Of a stretch of DNA of 41,493 nucleotides, positions 1-9,443 are shown in pieces; position 1 is the first letter of the stretch; each line of letters starts with the position of its first letter. The stretch lies in the NCBI GenBank assembly GCA_001998905.1, contig MLAA01000006.1:1-41493 (forward strand). Reading direction: 5' to 3'. The notes below the pieces were generated by a model that searched no databases, was not told where the DNA came from, and was given only the letters and a program-made list of their open reading frames with translations. Source of the stretch: Rodentibacter caecimuris (GTDB lineage: Bacteria > Pseudomonadota > Gammaproteobacteria > Enterobacterales > Pasteurellaceae). Made by a program: the position numbers and the translations under genes.

Positions 1-522
1 GAGCAAATAGACAACCGTGTTCCGGAGGCCGATGTCGATACTGCGGCAGAGGCGAAGGCAACAGTCGCGGCAGCGGAGAACGCGGGGCAAGAATAAGATA
101 ACGCCATAAAAGCCGCGAAAGAAGACGGTTTAACAGAAGCAGAAAAAGCGGCATTAGATAAGCAAGCCGAAGAGGCGAATAAGCTCAAAGAGGAGGCGAA
201 AGCAGCGGTTGCGGCGTTACCGGAGAATCATAGTGATAAAGCGGGGCTGACTGAGCGGGTTGAGCAAATAGACAACCGTGTTCCGGAGGCCGATGTCGAT
301 ACTGCGGCAGAGGCGAAGGCGAAAGTTGCGGCAGCGGAGAAAGCGGCGCAAGAATTAGATAATGCTATTGCTGAGGCTCAGAAAGATGGTGCAATTAATC
401 CTGAAGAAAAAGCAACACTAGATAAGCAAGCGGAGAATGCGAATAAGTTGAAAGCTGAAGCGCAGGATGCTGTGGACGCTTTACCTGATACTAATGCAGA
501 TAAACATACATTAGATGAAACA
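1..522 (+). repeat. Tandem repeat, 261-bp (87-residue) unit of an adhesin
   Basis: Bases 1-60 recur at 262-321 with a single difference, giving a period of 261 bp, or 87 codons. A third, more degenerate unit begins near 523. The translated unit is Ala/Glu/Lys/Asp-rich and predicted helical, with recurring AEAKA, DKQAE and IDNxVPE motifs, similar to the GA-like modules of large bacterial surface proteins. The copies diverge progressively after their first 60 bases. The window begins exactly at a repeat boundary, which would fit a contig break inside a longer array upstream. Confidence 0.85.
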
Positions 523-2268
523 CTGAAAGGTATTGATAATGAAGTTCCACAAGTTAATGATACCAATAGTAATGGTATTCCGGATAGTATTGAATCGATC
601 ATTACTGAAATTGAAGATTTGGTAATAAAAGCAGAAGAGGCTTATGCTGCTGCCGAAGATGCTTATGATACTGCGGTAGAAGGAGCTAATGAAACGACAG
701 GCAAATATAACCAATCCCAGGTTAATGCATTTAATAAAGCATTATCAAATGCTCAAAAAGCCAAAGAGGATGCTGTAGCTAAGGTTGCAGCGGCAAGAGA
801 ACAGCTACCTGAAACTATTGCTAAAGATTTTGATGATCGTTTAGATGCGTTAGCTGATCCTTCTTTACCGGAAGTGAATACTTCCGACGATGAGGAGGTA
901 AATCTTCACCCTGATACGATTATTACTGGTCGAACATTTACTGCCACTAAAGCTGTTACAGACAAGATCATTAAGAAAAATTCAGAGATAAATGAGGAAT
1001 CTAGTATAACGACAGGTAAAATTCAAACCGGTGCTGCAAATGATACAGTGATTGTTGGTCGTAATAACCACTATGATACGGCAACTGATCCAAAAGTATT
1101 ACCACGGTATTATAGTATGAAGAAAACGACTATCGAAACTGGTGCTGGTGATGACGTCGTAGTGGTAGCAGGTGATGTAAATAATATAGTTTCTGTTAAC
1201 GATAGAAATGGTGCTGCAAAGAATCAGGGATCATTGATTGATACCGGTGATGGTAATGATTTTGTTAAAATATCAAATAGTATTCGTAATGGCTCAGTTG
1301 TAAATACAGGATCTGGTAATGATACCGTAGTTATCGGTATGGATGTAAAAGGTGGTTCTAAAGTCTTGTTAGGTGAAGGTGATAATAATCTGCAAATAAA
1401 TGGTCAAATTCGTTTTGGGGTGGATATTATTGCTGGGGCTGGAGATGATAAGGTAACCATCAATAAGGGAATTGATGTTCTTCAGGCTAAGACTGATGCA
1501 AATAAAGTCATTATTGACTTAGGTGATGGGGATAATGCGCTCACGATTGGTGCGAAATATGCGACTCGCGTAGTGAACGCATTGGAAGTCAAAACTGGTG
1601 AAGGAGATGATGTTATTACGATCAACTCAAACAAAGTCAATAATATCCTCATTCAAACTGGAGAAGGAAATGATATTATAGACCTGCAAGAAAGTACATT
1701 TGTTGGTAGTTATTCAGGAATGAAAGTAATTGAATCCAGTGCGGGTAATGATGTAATTAAATTGGGTAAATTTGGTAATTTGGCGAATGGAAATAAACTA
1801 AGTGTTGACGCGGGTGAAGGTGATGATACCGTTGAGTTGTATCATTCCTATGATCCAAGTGCGAATCAAAACCAAGGGCTTATCTTAGGAGGGAGTGGTA
1901 CTGATACCTTATCACTCAAAGGGGCTGGTATTACTGTCAACTTAGTAAGTCAAGGTAGTGGTAATGCCGAGGAGGGTATTAAAGGTTTTGAACGCATTGA
2001 TATGACTGATTCTAATGCCCAGATTGTAAAATTAACTTTAGCGGATGTATTGAACAATAATGCGAACAATGTGCTTTATATCTCTGGTAATAGTGCTGAC
2101 TCGGTAGACTTAGGTGCCGATGCTAGTAGCTCTTTAGGTGGATTTACTAAAGACTCAAGTGATAAGGTGAGTGGAAACCAAGCACCGCTTGCTGACCATA
2201 CTTATACTGCTTATACTAATGGAGTAGTGAAAGTATACATTGACGATACCATCACAAATATTATTTAA
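97..2268 (+). CDS. C-terminal part of a large RTX-like, probably type I-secreted repetitive adhesin
   Basis: This is the 3' end of a long acidic surface-protein gene. The frame is open from 97 to the TAA at 2268; the first ATG is at 448 (606 residues), but the upstream codons are clearly the same protein, so 448 is unlikely to be the true start. The N-terminal third (to about base 890) is helical, Ala/Glu/Lys-rich repeat. The rest carries about eleven glycine/aspartate turns of the form GxG(D/N)(D/N)x(V/I)x(I/V), for example GAGDDVVVV, GSGNDTVVI and GEGDDTVEL, spaced roughly 20-30 residues as in calcium-binding beta-roll proteins. The C-terminus (YTAYTNGVVKVYIDDTITNI) resembles the ends of large adhesins exported by type I secretion, where the signal is C-terminal. 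No ABC exporter or outer-membrane partner is in the window. An in-frame TAA at 94-96 interrupts the frame, so the gene may be a pseudogene, or the stop may be an assembly error. A strong terminator follows. Confidence 0.7.
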   Translation, partial: DNAIKAAKEDGLTEAEKAALDKQAEEANKLKEEAKAAVAALPENHSDKAGLTERVEQIDNRVPEADVDTAAEAKAKVAAAEKAAQELDNAIAEAQKDGAINPEEKATLDKQAENANKLKAEAQDAVDALPDTNADKHTLDETLKGIDNEVPQVNDTNSNGIPDSIESIITEIEDLVIKAEEAYAAAEDAYDTAVEGANETTGKYNQSQVNAFNKALSNAQKAKEDAVAKVAAAREQLPETIAKDFDDRLDALADPSLPEVNTSDDEEVNLHPDTIITGRTFTATKAVTDKIIKKNSEINEESSITTGKIQTGAANDTVIVGRNNHYDTATDPKVLPRYYSMKKTTIETGAGDDVVVVAGDVNNIVSVNDRNGAAKNQGSLIDTGDGNDFVKISNSIRNGSVVNTGSGNDTVVIGMDVKGGSKVLLGEGDNNLQINGQIRFGVDIIAGAGDDKVTINKGIDVLQAKTDANKVIIDLGDGDNALTIGAKYATRVVNALEVKTGEGDDVITINSNKVNNILIQTGEGNDIIDLQESTFVGSYSGMKVIESSAGNDVIKLGKFGNLANGNKLSVDAGEGDDTVELYHSYDPSANQNQGLILGGSGTDTLSLKGAGITVNLVSQGSGNAEEGIKGFERIDMTDSNAQIVKLTLADVLNNNANNVLYISGNSADSVDLGADASSSLGGFTKDSSDKVSGNQAPLADHTYTAYTNGVVKVYIDDTITNII

Positions 2269-2310
2269 TGTGGTGGTTTACCGATCCAATTAGGACGGTA
2301 AGTCTAAAAT

Positions 2311-2345
2311 AAACGATATGGTTTATAGACCATATCGTTTTTTTA
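2311..2345 (+). terminator. Rho-independent terminator of the adhesin gene
   Basis: A perfect 12-bp stem (2311-2322 with 2329-2340) encloses a 6-nt loop and runs into eight T residues. It lies 43 bp after the adhesin stop codon and separates that gene from uhpT. Confidence 0.9.
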
Positions 2346-2442
2346 TTAGCTCAGTTTGCTTTTATTTGGGGAACAATTATATGGAAAAATGCCTCCATAT
2401 TTGACCGCACTTTATACCCACTTACAGTATTTCCAACTAAAC

Positions 2443-2458
2443 TGTGATCTATATCACA
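2443..2458 (+). promoter_or_regulatory. CRP-cAMP binding site upstream of uhpT
   Basis: TGTGATCTATATCACA is an exact match to the TGTGA-N6-TCACA core. It lies about 133 bp before the uhpT start and the adhesin terminator is upstream, so uhpT is the obvious target. In E. coli uhpT also depends on CRP together with phospho-UhpA. I could not place a UhpA site or the -10 element with confidence. The rest of the 315-bp gap holds the adhesin terminator and an uptake sequence at 2404-2412. Confidence 0.8.
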
Positions 2459-2583
2459 AAATCTGTATAAATCAGTGAAAACTAAGACTTTTTCCTAGTT
2501 GATCTAAGCCATTATCTCAAGGCGAAATACCGTTATTTAATTAAGATTAGCGCACTTTTATAACCTGATAAATTGAGGAAATA

Positions 2584-3963
2584 ATGTTTAAATTTTTACA
2601 AGAAGTGAGACAACCGGTTTTGGATTTACCTGTTGAAGAAAGACGAAGAATGTGGTTTAAACCCTTCATGCAATCTTATTTAGTTGTATTTATTGGCTAT
2701 ATGGCGATGTATCTCATTCGTAAGAACTTCAATATTGCACAAAACGATATGATTGAAACTTATGGGTTAACCAAAACAGATTTGGGGTTGATTGGATTAG
2801 GTTTTTCTATTACCTATGGAATAGGGAAGACCATCGTTTCTTATTATGCTGATGGTAAAAATACTAAACAGTTTGTACCGTTTATGCTGATTTTATCCGC
2901 TATCTGTATGTTAGGTTTTAGTGCGAGTATGGGAAGTGGAAGTGTAGCATTATTTTTGATGATTGCATTCTATGCACTAAGCGGTTTTTTCCAAAGTACA
3001 GGTGGTTCATCTAGTTATTCCACTATTACGAAATGGACACCGCGTAAAAAGCGAGGAACCTTTCTTGGTTTTTGGAATTTATCGCACAATGTAGGTGGTG
3101 CAGCGGCTGCGGGTGTTGCATTATTCGGTGCGAATGTCTTTTTTAGCGGACATGTTATTGGAATGTTTATTTTTCCATCAATCGTTGCGCTGATTATCGG
3201 TTTTATCGGATTACGTTATGGTTCTGATTCTCCGGAAGCCTATGGTTTAGGTAAGGCGGAAGAGTTATTTGATGAAGAAATTAGTGAAGAAGATCGCGAT
3301 GCAGAAGAGAATCAATTAACTAAATGGCAAATTTTTGTACGTTATATTCTTAAAAATAAAGTAATTTGGTTACTGTGTTTTGCCAATATTTTCTTATATA
3401 TCGTTCGTATTGGAATCGATCAATGGTCTCCGGTTTATGCTTATCAAGAATTAGGTTTTTCAAAAGAAGCGGCGATTTCAGGTTTTGCATTATTTGAAGT
3501 CGGTGCTTTAGTCGGGACATTTTTATGGGGATACCTTTCTGATTTAGCAAATGGTCGTCGCGGTTTAACTGCCTGTGTTGCGTTAGTATTGATTGTATTT
3601 ACTTTAGAATTCTATCAATTTGCAACAAACGAATATATGTATTTGATTTCATTATTTATTTTGGGATTTTTAGTATTTGGACCGCAATTATTAATTGGCG
3701 TTGCTGCTGTCGGGTTTGTACCGAAAAAGGCAATTGCTGTAGCTGACGGAGTAAAAGGGACATTTGCTTATTTAATCGGAGACAGTTTTGCTAAATTAGG
3801 TTTAGGAATGATCGCAGACGGTACGCCTATTTTCGGCTTAACCGGTTGGACCGGAACTTTTGCTGCATTAAATACCTCCGCTCTAGTTTGTATGGGACTA
3901 CTGGCTTTTGTTGCCATTGCTGAAGAAAAGAAGATTCGTAAGAGTAAAAAGTTGGTGAAATGA
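2584..3963 (+). CDS. uhpT: Hexose-6-phosphate:phosphate antiporter UhpT
   Basis: This major-facilitator inner-membrane carrier exchanges glucose-6-phosphate and related sugar phosphates for inorganic phosphate. The 459-residue product is close to full-length E. coli UhpT (463) and keeps long identical runs, including [16 protein letters not shown] and KNTKQF near the N-terminus and [20 protein letters not shown] near the C-terminus. Twelve membrane segments with a charged central loop ([13 protein letters not shown]) are visible. GAGG at 2575-2578 is a good ribosome site for the ATG at 2584. It stands first in the locus and has its own CRP site and terminator, so it is a separate transcription unit from the uhpABC genes behind it. 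The order differs from E. coli, where uhpT is last. UhpC at 6179 is a paralogue; the high identity to UhpT settles this assignment. Confidence 0.95.
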   Translation: MFKFLQEVRQPVLDLPVEERRRMWFKPFMQSYLVVFIGYMAMYLIRKNFNIAQNDMIETYGLTKTDLGLIGLGFSITYGIGKTIVSYYADGKNTKQFVPFMLILSAICMLGFSASMGSGSVALFLMIAFYALSGFFQSTGGSSSYSTITKWTPRKKRGTFLGFWNLSHNVGGAAAAGVALFGANVFFSGHVIGMFIFPSIVALIIGFIGLRYGSDSPEAYGLGKAEELFDEEISEEDRDAEENQLTKWQIFVRYILKNKVIWLLCFANIFLYIVRIGIDQWSPVYAYQELGFSKEAAISGFALFEVGALVGTFLWGYLSDLANGRRGLTACVALVLIVFTLEFYQFATNEYMYLISLFILGFLVFGPQLLIGVAAVGFVPKKAIAVADGVKGTFAYLIGDSFAKLGLGMIADGTPIFGLTGWTGTFAALNTSALVCMGLLAFVAIAEEKKIRKSKKLVK

Positions 3964-4009
3964 TATTTGAATAACACATATCAATAAATAAACTCATAAA
4001 ATAACGATA

Positions 4010-4043
4010 AAAGAACAGTGAATTTTTTCGCCGTTCTTTTTTT
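4010..4043 (+). terminator. Rho-independent terminator after uhpT
   Basis: A 13-bp stem (4010-4022 with 4027-4039) with one mismatch and one G-U pair has a 4-nt loop and a seven-T tail. It lies between uhpT and uhpA, implying that uhpABC needs its own promoter or read-through. Confidence 0.85.
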
Positions 4044-4079
4044 ATTGTAAAATATCTACTTTTGAGATTGGAGTAGGAA

Positions 4080-4685
4080 ATGATTAAGGTAGTATTAATT
4101 GACGATCACATTATTGTTCGTTCTGGATTCTCCCAATTACTCTCTCTTGAGCAGGATATTCAAGTGATAGGGGAATTTGGTTCAGCAAAAGAAACTCGTC
4201 GGAATTTACCCGGATTAAAACCGGATGTATGTATTATTGATATTTCAATGCCGGATGAAAGTGGCTTAGAACTATTAAAAAGTATTCCTTCAGGAATTGA
4301 TTGTATAATGCTCAGTGTGAATGATTCGGAATTCATTGTTAAAAAATCACTTGAATTAGGTGCAAAAGGTTACTTAAGTAAACGTTGTAATCCGGAACAA
4401 TTAATTCAAGCTGTTAGAACAGTTTATATGGGTGGAGTTTATTTAATGCCGGAATTAACGGCAAAATTAGTAGTATCTGATCAGAAAAAACCGATTGAAC
4501 AATTAACTAAACGAGAAAGAGAAATATGTGAATTGTTGATTCTAGGCTGGAGTAGCAAAGAAATTGCTGAAAAATTAAATTTAAGTACGAAAACAATTCA
4601 TGTTCATCGGGCCAATGCGATTAGCAAGTTAAATGTTAAAAATAATGTCGAGCTGGCGAATTTATTTCATCAACAAATTAAATAA
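4080..4685 (+). CDS. uhpA: Response regulator UhpA (NarL/LuxR family)
   Basis: This is the cytoplasmic DNA-binding activator of uhpT, phosphorylated by UhpB. The 201-residue protein has a receiver domain with acidic pair D8-D9, phosphoacceptor D54 (in CIIDISMP) and K101 (GAKGYLSK), then a LuxR-type helix-turn-helix at about 142-188 (LTKREREICELL ... STKTIHVHRANAISKL). Length and D54 match E. coli UhpA. The start has GGAG about 10 bp upstream. It is followed after 5 bp by uhpB and then uhpC, so the three form one operon. Identification rests on the receiver plus LuxR layout together with the adjacent UhpB, UhpC and UhpT homologues. Confidence 0.93.
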   Translation: MIKVVLIDDHIIVRSGFSQLLSLEQDIQVIGEFGSAKETRRNLPGLKPDVCIIDISMPDESGLELLKSIPSGIDCIMLSVNDSEFIVKKSLELGAKGYLSKRCNPEQLIQAVRTVYMGGVYLMPELTAKLVVSDQKKPIEQLTKREREICELLILGWSSKEIAEKLNLSTKTIHVHRANAISKLNVKNNVELANLFHQQIK

Positions 4686-4690
4686 TAAAA

Positions 4691-6175
4691 ATGAAGCATC
4701 TTTTTATTGGAATCTATACTTGGTTTTTAATTACTTGTAGCTATTTTTGTTTATGGATTATTTCTGATTACTTGCTTTCAGATCCTATTTTAGCATTTTT
4801 ATTTTTGCCTTTTTCTTTTCGTATTGGAGTCCTTATTCATACGCCTAGAAAATATTGGTCAATTATCTATATTGCTGAATTTACCATATTTCTTCTTTTG
4901 TCTTTTTCCCTCTCTAATTTAAATTATTTATTACTTTTTATATTAAGTGCGGTCAGTTTTCCTATTGTTTATTGGCTCTATCCATTTTATAAGGGAGAAC
5001 AATGGAAAAAATTATTATCACAAATTTTTTTAATTTCTTTAATGAGTATGGTTAATGCTTTTTTAGTTGGGGGAGTGTTGACTTATTTTGCCTTTTTAAT
5101 TGGATTAACTGGGGGGCTGCTTATCTTACCCGCTTGCTATTTGCTTAACGATTTTTTATTTAATACAAAATGGCTTCCTTTAACTGCTAATCTTGTTAAT
5201 AAACCTATTGTACTAAGAACAAAACATATTTTTGTTTACATTATTATTTTTCTAGTCAATATATTTATTCAAATATTTTTTCCTGATGAATTTTATCGCT
5301 TTACTTTATTTTGCTTGGCTGTTCCTATTATTTGGTTAGCATTTCAATATGGTTGGCAAGGTGCGTTTCTAGGCATTTTACTTAATAGTATAACCTTAAT
5401 TGCGTCTATTCATCATTTTTCTAATATTGAATTAACCGATTTATTTCTGTCTATTTCGGCACAAACTGTAACAGGAATATTTCTTGGTTTAGGAATTCAA
5501 CGTCAACGTGATCTAAATCAAAGTTTATCTATTGAGTTAAAAAGAAATAAAGATTTAACTTTTCAATTAATTAATACTGAAGAATCTATTCGCAAAGAAA
5601 TTTCTCGCGAACTTCATGATGAAATTGGGCAAAACATCACGGCTATTCGTACCCAAGCAGGTATATTAAAACGCTTAGAGGCTAATCCGAATAATGAAAG
5701 TATAGCAACAATTATCGAAAAGCTCTCACTTAATATTTATGATACGACAAAAGGGTTATTAAATCGTATTCGTCCCAGATTATTAGATGATCTGGACTTA
5801 CAACAAGCATTGGAGAATTTACTTGTCGAGCTAAATTTTAAAGCTCAAGGGATCAATACAACACTTAATTTAAGAAATGATAGAAATATTAAATTAGAAA
5901 ATATTATAGAAATAACAATTTATAGAGTCTGCCAAGAATGTTTAAATAATATTATAAAATATGCGAATGCTACTCAGGTCAATATTCAAATTGATATTGA
6001 TGAACAAGTTGAAATGATTATTCAAGATAATGGAATAGGATTTAGTGTGGAAAGTATTTCAAGTGGATTTGGTTTGCGAGGTATAAAAGAAAGAGTTTGT
6101 ATTTTATTAGGAACATTTGAAATCTATTCAGATCATCATGGTACTATAATAAAAGTTTGGTTACCTAGGAATTAA
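4691..6175 (+). CDS. uhpB: Sensor histidine kinase UhpB
   Basis: This membrane kinase phosphorylates UhpA when UhpC detects external glucose-6-phosphate. The 494 residues begin with about eight hydrophobic segments (roughly 1-270, MASE1-like), then a coiled linker and a HisKA_3 dimerisation region with phosphoacceptor H309 in SRELHDEIGQNI. The ATPase domain shows the N box (ECLNNIIKYA, 416-425), G1 box (DNGIGF, 446-451) and GLRGIKER (461-468). The gene begins 5 bp after uhpA and ends 3 bp before uhpC, suggesting translational coupling; no strong ribosome site is visible. The N-terminal half is notably AT-rich. It carries an uptake sequence (4945-4953) that is translated as part of a membrane segment. 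Confidence 0.93.
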   Translation: MKHLFIGIYTWFLITCSYFCLWIISDYLLSDPILAFLFLPFSFRIGVLIHTPRKYWSIIYIAEFTIFLLLSFSLSNLNYLLLFILSAVSFPIVYWLYPFYKGEQWKKLLSQIFLISLMSMVNAFLVGGVLTYFAFLIGLTGGLLILPACYLLNDFLFNTKWLPLTANLVNKPIVLRTKHIFVYIIIFLVNIFIQIFFPDEFYRFTLFCLAVPIIWLAFQYGWQGAFLGILLNSITLIASIHHFSNIELTDLFLSISAQTVTGIFLGLGIQRQRDLNQSLSIELKRNKDLTFQLINTEESIRKEISRELHDEIGQNITAIRTQAGILKRLEANPNNESIATIIEKLSLNIYDTTKGLLNRIRPRLLDDLDLQQALENLLVELNFKAQGINTTLNLRNDRNIKLENIIEITIYRVCQECLNNIIKYANATQVNIQIDIDEQVEMIIQDNGIGFSVESISSGFGLRGIKERVCILLGTFEIYSDHHGTIIKVWLPRN

Positions 6176-6178
6176 GTA

Positions 6179-7462
6179 ATGATACATTTTAATAAAAATA
6201 TAGATAGAGCTTATCACTATTGGCGAGTTCATATAATGATTGCGATGTATATAGGTTATGCTGGATTTTATTTGACGCGAAAAAGTTTTAATTATGCCTT
6301 GCCAGTATTAATTGATGATTTAGGTATTGATAAAAATGATATTGGCATGATGGCAACTTTGTTTTATCTGATTTATGGAATTTCAAAATTTCTATCCGGT
6401 ATATTTTCCGATAAGGCGAATCCCCGGCATTTTATGGCATGGGGCTTGTTACTTACAGGGGTAACCAATATTCTGTTTGGTTTATCAGGTTCTATCGGTA
6501 TGTTTACTCTATTGTGGATGATTAATGCTTATTTCCAAGGTTGGGGCTGGCCAGCTTGTTCAAAACTTTTGACAACTTGGTATTCTCGCAATGAGCGGGG
6601 CCTTTGGTGGTCTGTTTGGAATACGGCACATAACGTTGGTGGTGCGTTAATTCCTATTATTGTGGGATATTTGGCGTTTCATTATAGCTGGCGATATGGG
6701 TTTGGCGTAGCTGGAGTTTGTGCAGTTTGTATTAGTATTTTTTTATTCTTTCGTTTAAAAAATACGCCTGCTTCAATGGGGTTGCCAAGTATAGGTCAAT
6801 GGCGTAATGATAAGTTAGAACTAGCTCAAGAGAAAGAGGGGGCCGATTTAGGTTGGTCGGAGATTCTACGCCAATATGTCTTTTTGAATAAATATATTTG
6901 GTTACTCGCTTTAAGTTATACGTTAGTTTATGTCGTGCGTACAGCGATTAATGATTGGGGTAATTTATATCTGGTTGAAAATTATCGATATGATCTTGTT
7001 TCAGCAAATACGGCCCTTTCTCTGTTTGAAATTGGCGGCTTTATCGGTTCTTTAGTCGCAGGTTGGGGATCGGATAAATTATTTGCGAGCAATCGAGGGC
7101 CGATGGCTTTGCTCTTTGCTATTGGTATTTTCTTTTCTATTATTGCGTTATGGTTGATGAAAGAAAACAATATTGTTTTGCAGGCTGGTGTGTTTTTTAC
7201 GATTGGTTTTTTTGTTTTTGGTCCGCAGATGTTGATTGGAATGGCGGCTGCGGAATGTTCCCATAAAAAAACACCGGGTTCGGCAACCGGTTTTGTTGGT
7301 TTATTTGCCTATTTGGGGGCCGCAATTGCTGGTTATCCCCTAGCATTAGTAATGGAATTTTTCCATTGGAATGGTTATTTTATCGTCATATCTTGTGCGG
7401 CTTCAGCTATCGCTCTGTTATTGCTACCATTTTTAAAAGCGCCGAATTTATCGGTAAAATAA
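6179..7462 (+). CDS. uhpC: Hexose-phosphate sensor/transporter UhpC
   Basis: UhpC is a UhpT-like MFS protein that binds external glucose-6-phosphate and activates UhpB rather than serving as the main carrier. The 427-residue protein has twelve membrane segments and family motifs such as GYAGFYLTRKSFNYA, NTAHNVGGA and FGPQMLIGMAAAE. It is clearly diverged from the UhpT at 2584. Its position directly after uhpB (3-bp gap) matches the conserved A-B-C order and favours the sensor role over a second transporter. A glycerol-3-phosphate carrier (GlpT) is the alternative by family, but the context argues against it. It is the last gene of the operon. Confidence 0.9.
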   Translation: MIHFNKNIDRAYHYWRVHIMIAMYIGYAGFYLTRKSFNYALPVLIDDLGIDKNDIGMMATLFYLIYGISKFLSGIFSDKANPRHFMAWGLLLTGVTNILFGLSGSIGMFTLLWMINAYFQGWGWPACSKLLTTWYSRNERGLWWSVWNTAHNVGGALIPIIVGYLAFHYSWRYGFGVAGVCAVCISIFLFFRLKNTPASMGLPSIGQWRNDKLELAQEKEGADLGWSEILRQYVFLNKYIWLLALSYTLVYVVRTAINDWGNLYLVENYRYDLVSANTALSLFEIGGFIGSLVAGWGSDKLFASNRGPMALLFAIGIFFSIIALWLMKENNIVLQAGVFFTIGFFVFGPQMLIGMAAAECSHKKTPGSATGFVGLFAYLGAAIAGYPLALVMEFFHWNGYFIVISCAASAIALLLLPFLKAPNLSVK

Positions 7463-7635
7463 GAGCGTGATAAATTCTCTATTGTGCTGTCGTTATACAG
7501 GGTTGAATTTTTTACTAAGAATTGCGATAGGAGATTTCTATTCCGGATATGAATTTGTTTCAAGCTATTTAGGGCTAAATATAGGGGCTTCGTGTTTTTA
7601 GTTCTACTAAAATGGCTACATTTATTTCAAATGTA

Positions 7636-7651
7636 GGGCAGGGGCCTGCCC
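7636..7651. repeat. Short GC-rich palindrome in the uhpC-bioB gap
   Basis: GGGCAGGGGCCTGCCC in the tail-to-tail uhpC/bioB gap is a near-perfect palindrome preceded by GTA. It starts with the same TAGGG word as hairpins near 20088, 32503, 34674 and 36893. It could act as a weak bidirectional terminator, but there is no clear T tract. The rest of the 220-bp gap shows nothing I can name. Confidence 0.4.
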
Positions 7652-7682
7652 CGAATCAGATTTCGATTTAGCCTATAAAAGA

Positions 7683-8684
7683 TTATTTTTTGCGATTGTC
7701 TAAGGTTTCGGGTTCTAGATCTAATTTAGCCATTAATCGTTGATCACCGTCTTCTTCCGGATTTCCCGTTATTAAAAGTTTATCACCGTAGAAAATGGAA
7801 TTTGCTCCGGCCATAAAACACATCGCCTGCATTTCTTCGGACATTCCCTGTCGCCCAGCAGAAAGCCGAACATAGCTTTTTGGCATTGTAATTCTTGCAA
7901 CGGCAATAGTACGAACAAACTCTGTCCAATCTAATTCAGGAGCATTAGCAAGCGGTGTTCCTTCTACTTTAACTAATTGGTTTATGGGAACGGATTCTGG
8001 CTGGGGATCAAGGTTGGCTAAGCTAGCGATTAATCCTGCTCGTTCTTTTCGTGTTTCATTCATTCCGACGATACCACCACAGCAAACCTTTAATCCGGCT
8101 TTTCGAACTTTTCCTAAGGTACTTAATCGGTCATCAAAGCGTCTTGTACCGATGACCTCGTGGTAATGTTCCGGTGCGGTATCTAAATTGTGATTGTAAT
8201 AGTCGAGCCCAGCTTGTTTTAGATCTTCGGCCATTCCATCTTGTAGGAGTCCAAAAGTTCCACAGGTTTCTAATCCTAATGCCTTAACTGCGCGAATAAT
8301 TTCTGTTACTTTTTCCATATCTTTGGGTTTAGGTCCGCGCCATGCTGCTCCCATACAAAAGCGCCCTGCACCTCGCGCTTTAGCAATTTTTGCTTTTTCG
8401 ATAATTTCATTCACGTCAAGTAATTGTTGGTTTTGGACGCCTGTATGATAGCGTGCCGATTGTGGACAATAGCCACAGTCTTCCGGACAACCGCCGGTTT
8501 TAATCGACATTAAGGTTGATAGTTGAATAGCTTGAGGGTTGAAGTTTTCACGATGTATTTGTGCCGATCGGTAGATTAATTCGAGAAAGGGTGTTTCAAA
8601 TAATGCTTCAACTTTGCATACCGACCAATATTCTAAAGAAGGATGTGGTGTAATAGATGTGAGTTGTATCGGGGTTGTTGTCAT
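7683..8684 (-). CDS. bioB: Biotin synthase BioB
   Basis: This radical-SAM enzyme inserts sulfur into dethiobiotin to make biotin, the last step of the pathway. The 333-residue protein has the SAM-cluster cysteines C66, C70 and C73 in [13 protein letters not shown] and conserved [22 protein letters not shown] and [10 protein letters not shown] motifs. It is read on the minus strand, downstream of thiQ in the same direction with a 126-bp gap, so it may be a separate unit. An uptake sequence (8697-8705) sits only 12 bp before the start codon, with TAAGGA between it and the ATG. I see no clear BirA operator. None of the other biotin genes (bioA, bioF, bioC, bioD) is nearby. The thiBPQ-bioB neighbourhood is, as I recall it, the one found in Haemophilus influenzae. 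Confidence 0.96.
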   Translation of the reverse strand: MTTTPIQLTSITPHPSLEYWSVCKVEALFETPFLELIYRSAQIHRENFNPQAIQLSTLMSIKTGGCPEDCGYCPQSARYHTGVQNQQLLDVNEIIEKAKIAKARGAGRFCMGAAWRGPKPKDMEKVTEIIRAVKALGLETCGTFGLLQDGMAEDLKQAGLDYYNHNLDTAPEHYHEVIGTRRFDDRLSTLGKVRKAGLKVCCGGIVGMNETRKERAGLIASLANLDPQPESVPINQLVKVEGTPLANAPELDWTEFVRTIAVARITMPKSYVRLSAGRQGMSEEMQAMCFMAGANSIFYGDKLLITGNPEEDGDQRLMAKLDLEPETLDNRKK

Positions 8685-8810
8685 ATTTTATCCTTAAAGT
8701 GCGGTCATTTTTTCTGATATTTTCTTATATTATTTATCACGGATTTAATTTTTGTGTACTTGATACATAATAACGCATCACTGTGTTAAAAAACGTAAAA
8801 AATAGGTCTG

Positions 8811-9443
8811 CTAGCTTACATTTTTTCCGCCCTTAATTTCAATAAAACGATGAATATGTCCGTCCAGTTCTTTGGGTTGATGGGTAACAAGTAATAAGGT
8901 GAGTTTTTTTTCTCGACATAATTGATCAAGTAACAGCAGCATTTCTTTTCTTAATTGCGGATCAAGAGCAGAAAAAGGTTCATCAAGTAATAAAATTGGT
9001 TTATTGCGTAATAAACAGCGTGCTAGAGCGACTCGTTGTTTCTGTCCGCCTGAAAGAGCGCTGGGTTTTCGGGTCAAACTTTCTTCTAAACCAACTGCAC
9101 TTGCAGCATTTTTAATTAATCGTTGTTCAGCTTGGTTAAGTTTTAAGGTCGGTTTAATGCCAAGAGCGATATTTTCTGCTACGGTTAAATGGGGAAATAA
9201 ATTGTTTTCTTGGAATAAAATGGATACCGGGCGTTGGTAAGGCGCTGTTTTAGTATGATTTTCGTTATTCAGCCAAATTTCACCACTGAGGACTGTTTCA
9301 AAACCGGCAATTAAATTGAGTAATGTACTTTTTCCTGCCCCACTTTCACCAATAATCGCTACTTTTTCTTGCGGTTGAATATGTAAATTAAAATTCATCG
9401 GCATTGCTTTGTAATCAAAATATAGATTACTTAGTTTAATCAT
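8811..9443 (-). CDS. thiQ: Thiamine ABC transporter ATP-binding protein ThiQ
   Basis: This is the ATPase subunit of the thiamine/TPP importer ThiBPQ, bound to the inner face of the membrane with ThiP. Counting from the ATG at 9449, Walker A is at 34-42 (GESGAGKST), the Q-loop at Q80, the ABC signature at 132 (LSGGQKQR), Walker B at 152 (ILLLDEP) and the switch histidine at H190. The frame opens with two candidate ATGs, 9449 and 9443; I prefer 9443 ([11 protein letters not shown]), which overlaps the end of thiP by 8 bp and fits the family start. It is the last gene of thiB-thiP-thiQ and shares the riboswitch-controlled transcript. Confidence 0.94.
   Translation of the reverse strand: MIKLSNLYFDYKAMPMNFNLHIQPQEKVAIIGESGAGKSTLLNLIAGFETVLSGEIWLNNENHTKTAPYQRPVSILFQENNLFPHLTVAENIALGIKPTLKLNQAEQRLIKNAASAVGLEESLTRKPSALSGGQKQRVALARCLLRNKPILLLDEPFSALDPQLRKEMLLLLDQLCREKKLTLLLVTHQPKELDGHIHRFIEIKGGKNVS

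Noticed and set aside
448-450. ATG at 448 as the true start of the adhesin
   Set aside because: The upstream frame is open to 97 and encodes the same repeat; no ribosome site is present.
2521-2560. UhpA operator upstream of uhpT
   Set aside because: I do not know a consensus strict enough to pick a site here by eye.
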